DNA from: Hyphomicrobiales bacterium
Lineage (GTDB): Bacteria; Pseudomonadota; Alphaproteobacteria; Rhizobiales; Rhizobiaceae
Length of the DNA stretch: 54,998 bases
Assembly (NCBI GenBank): GCA_017305925.1
Contig: JAFKJW010000182.1
Coordinates: 23,674-78,671 of the forward strand
Direction of reading: 5' to 3'
Position numbers and translations under genes: made by a program. This document shows, one piece after another, positions 23,508-32,787 of this stretch. Numbering within the stretch: position 1 is the first letter of the stretch; the number at the start of each line of letters is the position of its first letter. The notes beneath the pieces were generated by a model. That model made no database searches, had not been told where the DNA came from, and saw only the letters and a list, made by a program, of their open reading frames with translations.

Positions 23508-23628
23508 GCCGCGGCACCGGACCGGGCGCGGCGGCGACCGGCCCGCAACGGGGCGGGCATGGCCGGAGCCGCGGACCACGTTCGCCCGTCCCGCGGAAAC
23601 GGCGAAGGCTGAAAGCCGGATATCGCTC

Positions 23629-24261
23629 ATGAACATCCTGAAGACCCTCGACAACCTGCCGCTCGACAGCTTCCAGTCGCTGCGCCGGGTCGTGCTGGCG
23701 GTTGCCATCCTCGTCGCGATCACGGCCCTGCTTTTCCTCGGCTCGGAGCCGAACCATCCCGAACTGCACGAATATGTGGAGGCGGTAGGCACCGCGCTGA
23801 TCTTCGCGGCGATCGTCGGGCGCGTCTGGTGCACGCTCTATATCGGCGGCCGCAAGGCGCAGGAGATCGTCGAGGCCGGTCCCTATTCGATCACCCGCAA
23901 CCCGCTCTACGTGTTCTCGGCCATCGGTGCGGCGGGCGTCGGCTGCCAGACCGGCAGCATGGTCGTCGGGCTGGCGTTCGGCGTCTTCACCGCGCTCGCC
24001 TTCCTGATCGTCATCCGCCGCGAGGAAATCCACCTCGCAGAGCATTTCGGCGCGGCCTATGCGGACTATCGCGCCAGGGTGCCGCGCTTCTGGCCGAACT
24101 TCGCGCTGTTCCGCGACGACCAGACCGTGACGGTGCAGCCGCGCCGGATCTATTCGACGCTGCTCGACGGGCTTGTCTTCGTCATCGCCATCCCGTTCTT
24201 CGAGACCATCGAGCACGTCCAGAACAGCGGCCTGCTGCCCATCGTGCTGCATCTGCCCTAG
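23629..24261 (+). CDS. isoprenylcysteine carboxyl methyltransferase-like membrane protein
   Basis: A 210-residue polytopic membrane protein with three or four hydrophobic segments (about 22-40, 52-72, 90-135 and 178-195). GPYSITRNPLYVFSAI followed by EEIHLAEHFGAAYADYRARVPRFWP is the signature of the ICMT/PEMT family, SAM-dependent methyltransferases that act on lipids or prenylated cysteines. Bacterial members have unknown substrates; a phospholipid or quinone-like lipid is plausible. It is 121 bases downstream of infC on the same strand, with a repeat-free GC-rich gap. Confidence 0.8.
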   Translation: MNILKTLDNLPLDSFQSLRRVVLAVAILVAITALLFLGSEPNHPELHEYVEAVGTALIFAAIVGRVWCTLYIGGRKAQEIVEAGPYSITRNPLYVFSAIGAAGVGCQTGSMVVGLAFGVFTALAFLIVIRREEIHLAEHFGAAYADYRARVPRFWPNFALFRDDQTVTVQPRRIYSTLLDGLVFVIAIPFFETIEHVQNSGLLPIVLHLP

Positions 24262-24288
24262 AGACATACGCTTTCCGGCGTATTTCCC

Positions 24289-24514
24289 TTGACTCTTGCG
24301 GCCGCCAAATCTAACAGCCGTCCCGTTCAGTGGAACCGTCCGGCAGGGCATGCCGTGGCGGTTCTTGATGCTTGAAAAGCTCAGCTCATGATTTGAGCAA
24401 AGCGGGAAGCGGCCGCCGAGGTTCTCCCTGGATGGCCGCCGTCGATCGTTCGGCGTCCTCGCGGAGCCGCTTGCGCAAGCAAGCCGGCGTGAGCGCAAAA
24501 GAAAGGTAAGCAAA
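24289..24514 (+). promoter_or_regulatory. promoter and structured 5' leader of rpmI-rplT
   Basis: TTGACT at 24289-24294 with a weak TAACAG at 24312 marks a possible promoter. The leader then contains a nested hairpin: outer arms 24333-24338 and 24359-24364, inner arms 24341-24345 and 24351-24355. A second palindromic stretch, GCTTGCGCAAGC, lies near 24470. In other bacteria L20 or IF-3 control this operon through leader RNA; whether these folds bind L20 is not known. Confidence 0.45.
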
Positions 24515-24724
24515 ATGCCCAAGATGAAGACCAAATCGGCCGCCAAGAAGCGGTTCAAGATCACCGGCACCGGCAAGGTCCTGTCCGCCGCCGCCGGCAA
24601 GCGCCATGGCATGATCAAGCGCTCCAACAAGTTCATCCGCGACGCTCGCGGAACGATGGTTCTCGCCAAGGCAGACGGCGAGAAGGTCATCAAGAACTTC
24701 CTGCCGAATGGCGGCGGTCTCTAG
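24515..24724 (+). CDS. rpmI: 50S ribosomal protein L35
   Basis: A 69-residue, Lys/Arg-rich protein beginning [20 protein letters not shown], the standard L35 N-terminus, and carrying the [12 protein letters not shown] segment. It binds 23S rRNA in the large subunit. A GAAAGG ribosome site precedes the ATG. It is followed by rplT, the usual infC-rpmI-rplT order being broken here only by the membrane methyltransferase gene. Confidence 0.98.
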   Translation: MPKMKTKSAAKKRFKITGTGKVLSAAAGKRHGMIKRSNKFIRDARGTMVLAKADGEKVIKNFLPNGGGL

Positions 24725-24764
24725 AAGACCCGGCCCGGCTGACAGCGTTTAAGGAGATCATGAC

Positions 24765-25166
24765 ATGGCACGCGTAAAGAGAGGCGTCACCGCCCACGCC
24801 AAGCACAAGAAGGTCCTGAAAGCCGCCAAGGGCTTTTACGGCCGCCGCAAGAACACCATCCGCACCGCCAAGCAGGCGGTCGAGAAGTCGATGCAGTATG
24901 CGTATCGCGACCGCAAGGCGCGCAAGCGCAACTTCCGGGCGCTGTGGGTACAGCGCATCAACGCCGCGGTGCGCGAGCACGGCCTGACCTATGCCCGCTT
25001 CATCGACGGCATCAACAAGGCCGGCATCGAGATCGACCGCAAGGTGCTGTCCGACATGGCGATCCACGAGCCGCAGGCTTTCGCCGCGGTCGTCGGCCAG
25101 GCCAAGAAGGCGCTGGAATACCTGAAGGACACCACCCCGAACGCGTTTGAGAGCGCCGTAGCCTGA
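24765..25166 (+). CDS. rplT: 50S ribosomal protein L20
   Basis: A 133-residue L20 with N-terminus [39 protein letters not shown] and the C-terminal globular part with [19 protein letters not shown]. It is an early 23S rRNA-binding assembly protein and in many bacteria a translational repressor of its own operon. AAGGAG lies 9 bases upstream of the start. A strong terminator hairpin follows at 25206. Confidence 0.98.
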   Translation: MARVKRGVTAHAKHKKVLKAAKGFYGRRKNTIRTAKQAVEKSMQYAYRDRKARKRNFRALWVQRINAAVREHGLTYARFIDGINKAGIEIDRKVLSDMAIHEPQAFAAVVGQAKKALEYLKDTTPNAFESAVA

Positions 25167-25205
25167 GCTAGCGGCTTCCCAAGCATTCGGAAATCTGATT
25201 TTGGG

Positions 25206-25238
25206 AAACCCGCGCTGGTATGGCTGGCGCGGGTTTTT
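25206..25238 (+). terminator. Rho-independent terminator of rpmI-rplT
   Basis: A 10-bp perfect stem (25206-25215 with 25227-25236), 11-base loop, running into a T-tract (TTTTTG). It is 40 bases after the rplT stop. Confidence 0.88.
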
Positions 25239-25245
25239 GTTTGGA

Positions 25246-25388
25246 GTGCGTCCTTCGAGGCTCACCCTTCGGGTTCGCACCTCAGGATGAGGAAAGTGGT
25301 TTGTCGAGCCCACGACACAGTGGGTTCGATGCGCAAACCGTCCTCATCCTGAGGTGCGAACCCGAAGGGTGAGCCTCGAAGGACGCAC
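25246..25388. repeat. perfect 48-bp inverted repeat element
   Basis: Arms 25246-25293 and 25341-25388 are perfect reverse complements over 48 bases, with a 47-base centre that itself pairs partly (TCGAGCCCA against TGGGTTCGA with one mismatch). The transcript would fold into one long hairpin. The arm ends in a CTCAGGATGAGG-type sequence, well known as a dispersed intergenic repeat in rhizobia. It lies between rplT and pheS; the right arm ends 28 bases before the pheS ATG. Confidence 0.93.
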
Positions 25389-25416
25389 CTGCCGGCAACA
25401 CATGACGGGCACAAAT

Positions 25417-26499
25417 ATGGATATCGGTTCGCTCGAATCTTCCCTTCTGACAGCCATCGCCGCCGCCGCGGACGAGGCTGCCATCGAGGCCGTGCGCGTC
25501 GCCGCGCTCGGCAAGAAGGGCTCGGTCTCCGAGCTCCTCAAGACGCTCGGCGCGATGAGCCCGGAGGAGCGGCAGGTCAAGGGCCCGGCGATCAACGGGC
25601 TGAAGACCCGCATCTCCGAGGCGCTCGCCGCCCGCAAGGCCGGGCTAAGGGACGCGGCGATCGAAGCGCGGCTGAGGGCCGAGAAAGTGGACGTCACGCT
25701 GCCGGTACGCCGGTCGCCGGCCGAGCGCGGCCGCATCCATCCGATCAGCCAGGTGATCGACGAGATCGCGGCGATCTTCGGCGACCTCGGCTTCGCCATC
25801 GCCGAGGGGCCGGACATCGAGACCGACTACTACAACTTCACCGCGCTCAACTTCCCCGACGGCCATCCGGCCCGCGAGATGCACGACACGTTCTTCTTCG
25901 GCAAGGACGCCGACGGCGAGGCGAAGCTGCTGCGCACGCACACGTCGCCCGTGCAGATCCGCACCATGGAGGCGCAGAAGCCGCCGATCCGCATCGTCAT
26001 CCCGGGCAAGACCTACCGGCAGGATTCCGACGCCACCCACTCACCGATGTTCCATCAGGTCGAGGGGCTGGTGGTCGACAGGACCGCCAATGTCGCCAAC
26101 ATGAAGTGGGTGCTGGAGGAGTTCTGCAAGGCCTTCTTCGAGGTGCCGAGCGTGACGATGCGGTTCCGGCCGAGCTTCTTTCCGTTCACCGAGCCCAGCC
26201 TGGAGGTCGACATCCAGTGCGACCGCTCGCGGCCGGGCGAGGTGCGCTTCGGCGAGGGCAACGACTGGATGGAGATCCTCGGCTGCGGCATGGTGCACCC
26301 CAACGTGCTGCGCGCCGGCGGGCTCGACCCGGACGAATACCAGGGCTTTGCCTGGGGCATGGGCATCGACCGCATCGCCATGCTGAAATACGGCATGCCG
26401 GATCTCCGCGCCTTCTTCGACGCGGATGTGCGCTGGCTGGAGCACTACGGGTTCAGGCCGCTCGACATGCCGACGCTGTTCGGGGGGTTGTCGAGCTAG
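25417..26499 (+). CDS. pheS: phenylalanyl-tRNA synthetase alpha subunit
   Basis: A 360-residue class II synthetase subunit with an N-terminal coiled coil (1-100) and the catalytic domain: motif 1 region [23 protein letters not shown], motif 2 [20 protein letters not shown] and motif 3 [14 protein letters not shown]. It charges tRNA-Phe together with PheT. The ATG at 25417 ([10 protein letters not shown]) fits homologues; 25402 is an alternative, while a still earlier in-frame start would be encoded by the repeat element. The pheT gene is 763 bases downstream instead of adjacent. Confidence 0.96.
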   Translation: MDIGSLESSLLTAIAAAADEAAIEAVRVAALGKKGSVSELLKTLGAMSPEERQVKGPAINGLKTRISEALAARKAGLRDAAIEARLRAEKVDVTLPVRRSPAERGRIHPISQVIDEIAAIFGDLGFAIAEGPDIETDYYNFTALNFPDGHPAREMHDTFFFGKDADGEAKLLRTHTSPVQIRTMEAQKPPIRIVIPGKTYRQDSDATHSPMFHQVEGLVVDRTANVANMKWVLEEFCKAFFEVPSVTMRFRPSFFPFTEPSLEVDIQCDRSRPGEVRFGEGNDWMEILGCGMVHPNVLRAGGLDPDEYQGFAWGMGIDRIAMLKYGMPDLRAFFDADVRWLEHYGFRPLDMPTLFGGLSS

Positions 26500-26502
26500 A
26501 AA

Positions 26503-26805
26503 ATGCCTGTGCCAAGGGTAGACTACGGAAAATATTTCGAAACGGACGACGCCCGGCCAGTAGAGGCATGGTGCGACGATGAATTCGTCTACGCAGTTCT
26601 TGCTGACGGTCGGCAGATCAGAACGCCGATTTGGTGGTATCCGTACTTGAGAAACGTGTCTGCGGAAAAGCGCTCAGTCGTGGAATTGCTGTATGAGGGC
26701 ATTTGGTGGCCGGCCATTGACGAGGGAATTTCTATCAAGTCCATGTTGCTTGGTTGGAAATCACCTAGGGCGATTGATCCAACTGCATCGGAACTTAGCA
26801 AATGA
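26503..26805 (+). CDS. DUF2442-domain protein
   Basis: A 100-residue protein. The segment from CDDEFVYAVLADGRQIRTPI to WWPAIDEGISIKSML (about residues 24-82) fits DUF2442, small proteins often beside DUF4160 or toxin-like genes and of unknown function. Base composition is clearly more AT-rich than that of pheS and pheT. The gene begins 3 bases after the pheS stop and overlaps the next gene by 4 bases (ATGA), so it is likely cotranscribed with them. Composition and position suggest insertion into a conserved operon. Confidence 0.7.
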   Translation: MPVPRVDYGKYFETDDARPVEAWCDDEFVYAVLADGRQIRTPIWWYPYLRNVSAEKRSVVELLYEGIWWPAIDEGISIKSMLLGWKSPRAIDPTASELSK

Positions 26806-27263
26806 GCGAGTGGATGCCATTGGTCGCCGCCGCTCTGTCTATTGTCGGTGCAGCCATGACCTATGCTTGGCAGCGATCAATTGACCGCCGTGACAAGCTG
26901 AGAGAGAAAAAGCAAATAGCCTACGAAGCCTTCCTTCATGGGTTATACAATGCATCAGAAGAAATACATCGTGACCCGTCGAGCGACGTAATGCACGATC
27001 GATTTCAATTGGCTAGATTATCTGTATTTCTTTTTGCACCGGATGACGTTGTTGAAAAAGCGGGACGATACGTTCTTCTTATACAAGATAAGGGAGGAAT
27101 CCCCGTAGAGCGCCGGCGCGCCTTCGCTGAGATGATCAAATCTATGCGAGCGGATACCTTCGAGAAAACTAAGCTTTCTAGCGAACAGATTATACGTTTG
27201 GCTCCGCTGAACCATCCCGACGAGGGAGAGGTTAGTGGTCCATCGCCTCTAAGGAAAATGTGA
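26802..27263 (+). CDS. hypothetical protein with an N-terminal membrane segment
   Basis: A 153-residue protein not recognised. Residues about 5-22 ([20 protein letters not shown]) are hydrophobic, followed by a basic stretch ([15 protein letters not shown]) typical of a signal anchor with the rest in the cytoplasm. The remainder is helical and charged. Codon and base composition are AT-richer than the surroundings, like the preceding DUF2442 gene, which it overlaps by ATGA. Its TGA overlaps the pheT ATG (TGATG). The pair looks like a small acquired module; a toxin-antitoxin or phage-defence role is only a guess. Confidence 0.65.
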   Translation: MSEWMPLVAAALSIVGAAMTYAWQRSIDRRDKLREKKQIAYEAFLHGLYNASEEIHRDPSSDVMHDRFQLARLSVFLFAPDDVVEKAGRYVLLIQDKGGIPVERRRAFAEMIKSMRADTFEKTKLSSEQIIRLAPLNHPDEGEVSGPSPLRKM

Positions 27264-29671
27264 TGAAATTCACCCTCTCCTGGCTGAAAGACCATCTCGA
27301 TACCGACACCCCCCTCGACGAGATCGTCGCGCGGCTGACGGCGATCGGGCTGGAGGTCGAGCGTGTCGACGACAAGGCAAGCCTGAAGCCTTTCGTCATC
27401 GCAAGGGTGCTGAGCGCCGTGCAACACCCCGACGCCGACCGGCTGCGCGTGCTCTCCGTCGACATCGGCAATGGCGGGGCGCCCGTGCAGGTGGTCTGCG
27501 GCGCGCCGAATGCGCGGGCCGGGCTGGTCGGCGCGTTCGCGGCGCCCGGCACCTATGTGCCCGGCATCGACGTGACGCTCGCGGTCGGGAAAATCCGCGG
27601 CGTCGAGAGCCACGGGATGATGTGCTCCGAGCGCGAGCTCCAGCTTTCGGACGAGCACAACGGCATCATAGACCTGCCGGCCGACGCGCCGGTCGGCACG
27701 AGCTTCGCCGCCTGGGCGCATCTCGACGATCCGGTGATCGAGATCAACCTGACGCCCAACCATCCCGACGCCACCGGCGTCCACGGCATCGCGCGCGATC
27801 TCGCAGCAAGCGACCTCGGCCGGCTGAAGACCGCGCCGGTCGAGCCGGTGGCCGGCAAGGGCGCCTGTCCCGTCAAGGTGTCCATCGAGGCGCCCGAGCT
27901 CTGCCCGGGCTTCGCGCTCAGGCTCGTGCGCGGCGTGAGGAACGGGCCGTCGCCGGGATGGCTCCAGCAGCGGCTCATCGCCATCGGGCTGAGGCCGATC
28001 AACGCGCTGGTCGACGTCACCAACTACATCACCTTCGACCGCGGGCGGCCGCTGCACGTCTTCGACGCCGCCAAGGTGACGGGCAACCTGACCGTCCGCC
28101 GCGCCCGCGACGGCGAGAAGGTTATGGCGCTGGATGGCCGGGAATACACGCTGACGCCCGAAATGTGCGCCATCGCCGACGAGAACGGCGTGGAGTCCAT
28201 CGCCGGCATCATGGGCGGCGAGCACTCCGGCTGCGACGAGACCACCACGGACGTGCTGATCGAATCGGCGCTCTGGGACCCGATCACGACTGCCCGCACC
28301 GGCCGGGCGCTCGGCATCGTCACCGACGCGCGCTACCGTTTCGAGCGCGGCGTCGATCCGGAATTCATGGTGCCGGGCCTCGAACTCGCGACGCGGATGG
28401 TCCTCGATCTCTGCGGCGGCACGCCGAGCGAAAACGAGGTGGTCGGCTATGCCGGATACACGCCGAAGATCGTCGCCTTCCCGACCTCGGAGGTGAAGCG
28501 CCTCACCGGCCTCGACGTGCCGGCCGAGGAAAGCCTCGCCATCCTCACCCGCCTCGGCTTCGTGCCGAAGGGAACGGGCGACACCGTCGAGGTCGCGGTG
28601 CCGTCCTGGCGGCCCGACGTCGACGGCAAGGCCGATCTCGTCGAGGAGGTCATGCGCATCCATGGCGTCGAGCACCTCGTGCCGCAGCCGCTCGCCGGAC
28701 GCGATGCGGTGAACGGCAGGATCCTCACCACGCTGCAGGTGCGCACCCGCGCGGCCAGGCGGGCGCTCGCCGTGCGCGGCATGATGGAGGCCGTGACGTG
28801 GTCCTTCATCCCGGCAAGACACGCCGAACTGTTCGGCGGCGGCGATGCAGCGCTGAAGCTCGCCAACCCGATCGCCGCCGACATGTCCGACATGCGGCCC
28901 TCCCTGCTGCCCGGCCTGCTCGCCGCCGCGCAGCGCAATGCCGACCGCGGCTTCGGCGACGTCGCGCTGTTCGAGGTGTCGGGCACCTATGAGGGCGACA
29001 CGCCGGACAGGCAGCGCCGCGCCGCCGCCGGCGTACGGCGCGGCACGGCGAAGCTCGAAGGCTCCGGACGCAACTGGGCAGGCAATGCGCGGGCCGTCGG
29101 CGTCTACGACGCCAAGGCGGACGCGCTCGCCGTGCTGGAGGCCTGCGGAGCGCCGGTCGACAAACTGCAGATCGAGGCGGGCGGGCCGGGCTGGTATCAT
29201 CCGGGCCGCTCGGGCACGATCAAGCTCGGCCCGAAGGTGGTGCTCGGCACGTTCGGCGAGTTCCATCCGAAGACACTGGAAGGGCTCGACGTTTCCGGCG
29301 CGCTCTGCGGCTTCGAGGTGTTCGTGGACGCCGTTCCCGAGCCGAAGGCGCGGCCGACGCGGACCAAGCCGAGGCTGGACCTGTCGCAATTCCAGGCGGT
29401 CAAGCGCGATTTCGCCTTCGTGGTGGACAGGCAGGTCGAGGCCGGCACGCTGACACGCGCGGCGCTGGCCGCCGACAAGCGGCTGATCACCGGCGTCTCC
29501 GTGTTCGACGTGTTCGAGGGCGCGGCGCTCGGCGAGGACAAGAAGTCGATCGCCATCGAAGTGTCGATCCAGCCGGTCGAGAGGACCTTGACCGACGAGG
29601 ATTTCGAGGGGCTCGCCGGCAGGATCGTCGAGAATGTCAGGAAGCAGACCGGCGGCGTGCTGCGCGGATAA
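27263..29671 (+). CDS. pheT: phenylalanyl-tRNA synthetase beta subunit
   Basis: An 802-residue subunit with the usual domain order: N-terminal part [18 protein letters not shown]/tRNA-binding domain (about 40-150), B3/B4 editing domain (205-380, with [10 protein letters not shown] before it), B5 (about 400-470), the core catalytic-like fold, and the FDX-ACB anticodon-binding domain (710-800). AAGGAAAA lies just upstream of the ATG at 27263, which overlaps the preceding stop; a GTG 3 bases earlier is possible. A hairpin follows immediately. Confidence 0.97.
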   Translation: MKFTLSWLKDHLDTDTPLDEIVARLTAIGLEVERVDDKASLKPFVIARVLSAVQHPDADRLRVLSVDIGNGGAPVQVVCGAPNARAGLVGAFAAPGTYVPGIDVTLAVGKIRGVESHGMMCSERELQLSDEHNGIIDLPADAPVGTSFAAWAHLDDPVIEINLTPNHPDATGVHGIARDLAASDLGRLKTAPVEPVAGKGACPVKVSIEAPELCPGFALRLVRGVRNGPSPGWLQQRLIAIGLRPINALVDVTNYITFDRGRPLHVFDAAKVTGNLTVRRARDGEKVMALDGREYTLTPEMCAIADENGVESIAGIMGGEHSGCDETTTDVLIESALWDPITTARTGRALGIVTDARYRFERGVDPEFMVPGLELATRMVLDLCGGTPSENEVVGYAGYTPKIVAFPTSEVKRLTGLDVPAEESLAILTRLGFVPKGTGDTVEVAVPSWRPDVDGKADLVEEVMRIHGVEHLVPQPLAGRDAVNGRILTTLQVRTRAARRALAVRGMMEAVTWSFIPARHAELFGGGDAALKLANPIAADMSDMRPSLLPGLLAAAQRNADRGFGDVALFEVSGTYEGDTPDRQRRAAAGVRRGTAKLEGSGRNWAGNARAVGVYDAKADALAVLEACGAPVDKLQIEAGGPGWYHPGRSGTIKLGPKVVLGTFGEFHPKTLEGLDVSGALCGFEVFVDAVPEPKARPTRTKPRLDLSQFQAVKRDFAFVVDRQVEAGTLTRAALAADKRLITGVSVFDVFEGAALGEDKKSIAIEVSIQPVERTLTDEDFEGLAGRIVENVRKQTGGVLRG

Positions 29672-29709
29672 AAATCGGCGGCAGGCAGGAAAGACGCCCG
29701 CCTGCCGCC
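29670..29709 (-). terminator. Rho-independent terminator of the aldo/keto reductase gene
   Basis: A 10-bp perfect stem (29677-29686 with 29700-29709, 13-base loop). On the minus strand it is followed by GA and five T, making a good terminator 7 bases after the reductase stop. On the plus strand the same hairpin stands 5 bases after pheT and could slow transcription there. Confidence 0.8.
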
Positions 29710-29716
29710 TGCTTCC

Positions 29717-30712
29717 TCATCCGTTGGTGAGCGCCAGCGCCGCTTCGGTGTAGCGCTTGCCCGTCACCTTGTCGGGGGAAGCGGCGTCGCCGATACGCAC
29801 TACGTCCTCGGGCGTGAGCGCGATGCCGGCCGCGGCGACGTTCTGCTCCAGGTGGCCGATCTTGCGCGCGCCCGGGATGGGCACGATGGAATCGCCCTGG
29901 TGCAGCACCCATGCCAGGGCAAGCTGCGCGGCCGTCACGCCCTTCTCCGCGGCCAGCGCTTCGAGCGCGGCAACCACCGGCGCGTTCGCCTGCATGGCTT
30001 CCGTCTGGAAGCGCGGCAGGGTGTTGCGCCAGTCGTTCGCGGACAATTGTCCGGACCTGCCGATCGCGCCGGTCAGCAGGCCCCGGCCGAGCGGGCTGTA
30101 GGGAACGAAGCCGATGCCGAGCTCGCGGCACACGGCAAAGACCGCATCCTCGGGCTCCCGGCTCCACAGCGAATACTCGCTCTGGACGGCGGCGATCGGA
30201 TGCACCGCATGCGCCCTTCGAATGGTGGCGGCGCTCGCCTCGGAGAGGCCGAGGGTGCGCACCTTTCCCTCGCGCACCAAGTCGGCCATGGCGCCCACCG
30301 TGTCCTCAATCGGCACCGACGGATCGACCCGATGCTGATAATAAAGGTCGATCACATCCGTGCCGAGGCGCTTCAGGGACGCTTCCGCCACCGCCTTGAC
30401 GTGCTCAGGGCGGCTGTCGACCCCCACCATGCGCTCGGCTCCGGAACCCTCGGCGCTGATCCTGAAGCCGAATTTGGTGGCTATCTTCACCTTGCCGCGC
30501 AACGGCCCCAGCGCCTTGCCGAGCAGGATTTCGTTCTCGTAGGGCCCGTAGACCTCGGCCGTGTCGAAGAAATCGACCCCGATCTCGACGGCGCGGCGCA
30601 GCGTGGCGATCGAATCCTTCTCGGCCTGGCCGCCATAGGCGAAGCTCATTCCCATGCAACCGAGCCCAACGGGGTTGACGGTCAGTTCGGTTCCCAGCCT
30701 GCGGGTCTTCAT
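29717..30712 (-). CDS. aldo/keto reductase
   Basis: A 331-residue NADPH-dependent TIM-barrel oxidoreductase. It starts MKTRRLGTELTVNPVGLGCM and carries the catalytic tetrad elements DTAEVYG (Asp, Tyr), a Lys in KIATKFGF, and YYQHRVDPSVP (His), plus the NADP-binding PIPGARKIGHLEQNV. This is the YakC/AKR13-like group that reduces small aldehydes. AAGGAGAT lies 7 bases upstream of ATG 30712. It is divergent from a LysR gene, the common layout of an effector and its regulator. Confidence 0.92.
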   Translation of the reverse strand: MKTRRLGTELTVNPVGLGCMGMSFAYGGQAEKDSIATLRRAVEIGVDFFDTAEVYGPYENEILLGKALGPLRGKVKIATKFGFRISAEGSGAERMVGVDSRPEHVKAVAEASLKRLGTDVIDLYYQHRVDPSVPIEDTVGAMADLVREGKVRTLGLSEASAATIRRAHAVHPIAAVQSEYSLWSREPEDAVFAVCRELGIGFVPYSPLGRGLLTGAIGRSGQLSANDWRNTLPRFQTEAMQANAPVVAALEALAAEKGVTAAQLALAWVLHQGDSIVPIPGARKIGHLEQNVAAAGIALTPEDVVRIGDAASPDKVTGKRYTEAALALTNG

Positions 30713-30809
30713 CGTGGATCTCCTTGTCATGTCCGACGAGGAGATAGCGCCTTGCATCGTGTTCGATAATGCCTTCCGGATAGAACCCGCTGTTCGATGG
30801 GATAGATCA
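30713..30809. promoter_or_regulatory. divergent control region with TGTTCGAT direct repeats
   Basis: The octamer TGTTCGAT occurs at 30760-30767 and 30791-30798, exactly 31 bases apart (three helical turns), between the divergent reductase and LysR genes. LysR proteins bind such spaced half-sites near their own start. The match to the T-N11-A rule is loose. Confidence 0.4.
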
Positions 30810-31700
30810 ATGAACCGAAGCCAGCTTGCGCAATTGAGCATCTTCGCCGCGGTGGCCAGCCAGGGCGGCTTCCGCGGTGCCGCCCGGGAGCTCGGGATCG
30901 CGCCGTCGGCGATCAGCCATGCGGTTTCGAGCCTCGAAGCCTCGCTCGGCGTCAGGCTTCTGGCGCGCACCACCCGCAGCGTCGCGCCGACCGAGGCGGG
31001 AGCCGCGCTGCTGGAGCGGCTGCGGCCGGCCCTTTCGGAGATCGAGCTTGCGCTGGAACAGGCGGTGGAGGCGCGCGACCGGCCGGCCGGCAATCTCCGG
31101 CTGACCGTGCCGCGCACCGGCGCCCAGCTCGCGCTGGCTCCGCGGCTCGGCGCGTTCAGCGCCGCCTATCCCGACATCGTGCTGGAGATCGTCATCGACG
31201 ACCGCTTCACCGACATGGTGGAAGGCGGCTTCGATGCCGGCATCCGCCTCGGTGAAAGCCTGCAGCGCGACATGGTCGCGGTGCGCGTCGGGCCGCAATT
31301 GCGCGGCGCGGTGGTGGCGGCGCCATCCTGCTTTTCAAGGTTGCCCGTTCCCCGGCATCCCCGCGATCTGGCCGGCCACCGGTGCCTCCGCTTCCGCTTC
31401 AGGAGCGGCGCGATCTATCGCTGGGAGTTCGAGAAAGACGGCGAGGCACTGGAAATCGCCATTTCCGGGCCGCTCATCCTCGACGAGGACAGGACGATCG
31501 TCCAGGCCGCGCTCGACGGCGCAGGCCTCGCCCTGGTCTTCGAGGATTACGTTCGCGACCATCTCGCCGCAGGGCGTCTGGTGCGGGTCCTGGAGGACTG
31601 GTGCCCCTCGTTCGACGGCTTTTTCGTCTATTATCCGAGCCGCCGCCAGATGCGCCCGGCGCTGCGCGCCTTCGTCGATTTCTTTCGCTGGCGCGACTGA
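30810..31700 (+). CDS. LysR-family transcriptional regulator
   Basis: A 296-residue LTTR. The winged helix-turn-helix spans residues 1-60 (LAQLSIFAAVASQGGFRGAA, then GIAPSAISHAVSSLEASLGV), followed by a linker helix and a substrate-binding domain from about 90 (GNLRLTVPRTGAQLALAP). The type resembles the CrgA/QseD subgroup whose targets are often adjacent oxidoreductases. The ATG at 30810 is the one that begins the HTH. It probably controls the divergent aldo/keto reductase; the effector is unknown. Confidence 0.92.
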   Translation: MNRSQLAQLSIFAAVASQGGFRGAARELGIAPSAISHAVSSLEASLGVRLLARTTRSVAPTEAGAALLERLRPALSEIELALEQAVEARDRPAGNLRLTVPRTGAQLALAPRLGAFSAAYPDIVLEIVIDDRFTDMVEGGFDAGIRLGESLQRDMVAVRVGPQLRGAVVAAPSCFSRLPVPRHPRDLAGHRCLRFRFRSGAIYRWEFEKDGEALEIAISGPLILDEDRTIVQAALDGAGLALVFEDYVRDHLAAGRLVRVLEDWCPSFDGFFVYYPSRRQMRPALRAFVDFFRWRD

Positions 31701-31763
31701 GTCCGTTCCGCTTCCCTTTCGCCGCAGGCGTCGCTAGTTTCGCGCAACATCAGGGAGAAGACC

Positions 31764-32750
31764 ATGTTTCGTTGGGGTGTACTGTCGACCGCCAAGATCG
31801 GCCGCGAGCAGCTCCTGCCGGCCATCGCCGACGCGGAGAACGGCGTGCTGGCGGCCATCGCCAGCCGCGACCTCGGCAAGGCGCGGGCGCTGGCCGACAG
31901 GTTCGGCGCGCCGCACGCGTTCGGCTCCTATGAGGACATGCTGGCGTCGGACGTCATCGACGGGGTCTACATCCCGCTGCCGACCTCCCAGCACATCGAA
32001 TGGACCGCCAGGGCGGCCGAAGCCGGCAAGCATGTGCTGGTGGAGAAGCCGCTGGCGCTCGACGCCGAGGACATCCGGCCGTTGATCGAGATCCGCGACC
32101 GCAGGAAGGTGCTGATCAGCGAAGCGTTCATGGTCGTCCATCATCCGCAATGGCACAAGGTCCGCGAGCTCGTGCAGGGCGGCGCGATCGGACGGCTGCG
32201 CCATGTGCAGGGCGCCTTCACCTACTACAATGTCGATCCCGGCAACATGCGCAACCAGGTCGCGCTGGGCGGCGGCGCGCTGCCGGACATCGGCGTCTAT
32301 CCGACCGTGTCGACGCGCTTCGTCACGGGCAGCGAGCCGCGGCGGGTCCAGGCGCAGGTCGAGCACGACAAGACCTTCGGCACCGACATCTATTCGACCG
32401 TGAAGGCCGATTTCGGCGGTTTCGACCTCACCTTCTATTGCTCGACCCAGATGGCGCTCCGGCAGTTCATGGTGTTCCACGGGGAGGAAGGCTTCATCGA
32501 GGTGCACGGTCCCTTCAACGCCGGCGACTACGAGCACCACCGCATCGAGCTGCACAACCGCGACCATACCGAGGCGACGGTGTTCCGCTTCCCGGGCACG
32601 CGGCAATACCGGCTGGAGGTCGAGGCGTTCGCACGGGCTGCGCAAGGCGGGGAGGAACGCGTCTTCACGCTGGAGGACTCCATTCTCAACCAGAAGGTCA
32701 TCGACGCCATCTTCCGCGCCGGTCGGCACGACGGCTGGGAGCCGGTGTGA
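31764..32750 (+). CDS. Gfo/Idh/MocA-family oxidoreductase
   Basis: A 328-residue NAD(P)-dependent dehydrogenase. The Rossmann part starts [20 protein letters not shown], then [31 protein letters not shown] with the conserved EKP, and the C-terminal substrate domain follows. Families of this type oxidise sugars, inositols or related polyols; dimeric dihydrodiol dehydrogenase or D-xylose dehydrogenase are the nearest in shape. GGGAGAAG precedes the ATG. It is 63 bases after the LysR gene on the same strand and convergent with pyrC. Confidence 0.9.
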   Translation: MFRWGVLSTAKIGREQLLPAIADAENGVLAAIASRDLGKARALADRFGAPHAFGSYEDMLASDVIDGVYIPLPTSQHIEWTARAAEAGKHVLVEKPLALDAEDIRPLIEIRDRRKVLISEAFMVVHHPQWHKVRELVQGGAIGRLRHVQGAFTYYNVDPGNMRNQVALGGGALPDIGVYPTVSTRFVTGSEPRRVQAQVEHDKTFGTDIYSTVKADFGGFDLTFYCSTQMALRQFMVFHGEEGFIEVHGPFNAGDYEHHRIELHNRDHTEATVFRFPGTRQYRLEVEAFARAAQGGEERVFTLEDSILNQKVIDAIFRAGRHDGWEPV

Positions 32751-32761
32751 GGGTCCACCGG

Positions 32762-32781
32762 GCTCCGGGTACGCCCGGAGC
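32762..32781. terminator. hairpin between convergent oxidoreductase and pyrC genes
   Basis: An 8-bp perfect stem (32762-32769 with 32774-32781) closes a TACG tetraloop in the 37-base gap between two convergent stops. No T-run is seen on either strand, so it may need Rho or act only on RNA ends. Confidence 0.5.
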
Positions 32782-32787
32782 GGCCTG

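Noticed and set aside
25246-25388. CRISPR array
   Set aside because: Two arms in inverted orientation with one centre are a palindrome, not direct repeats with spacers; no cas gene is present.
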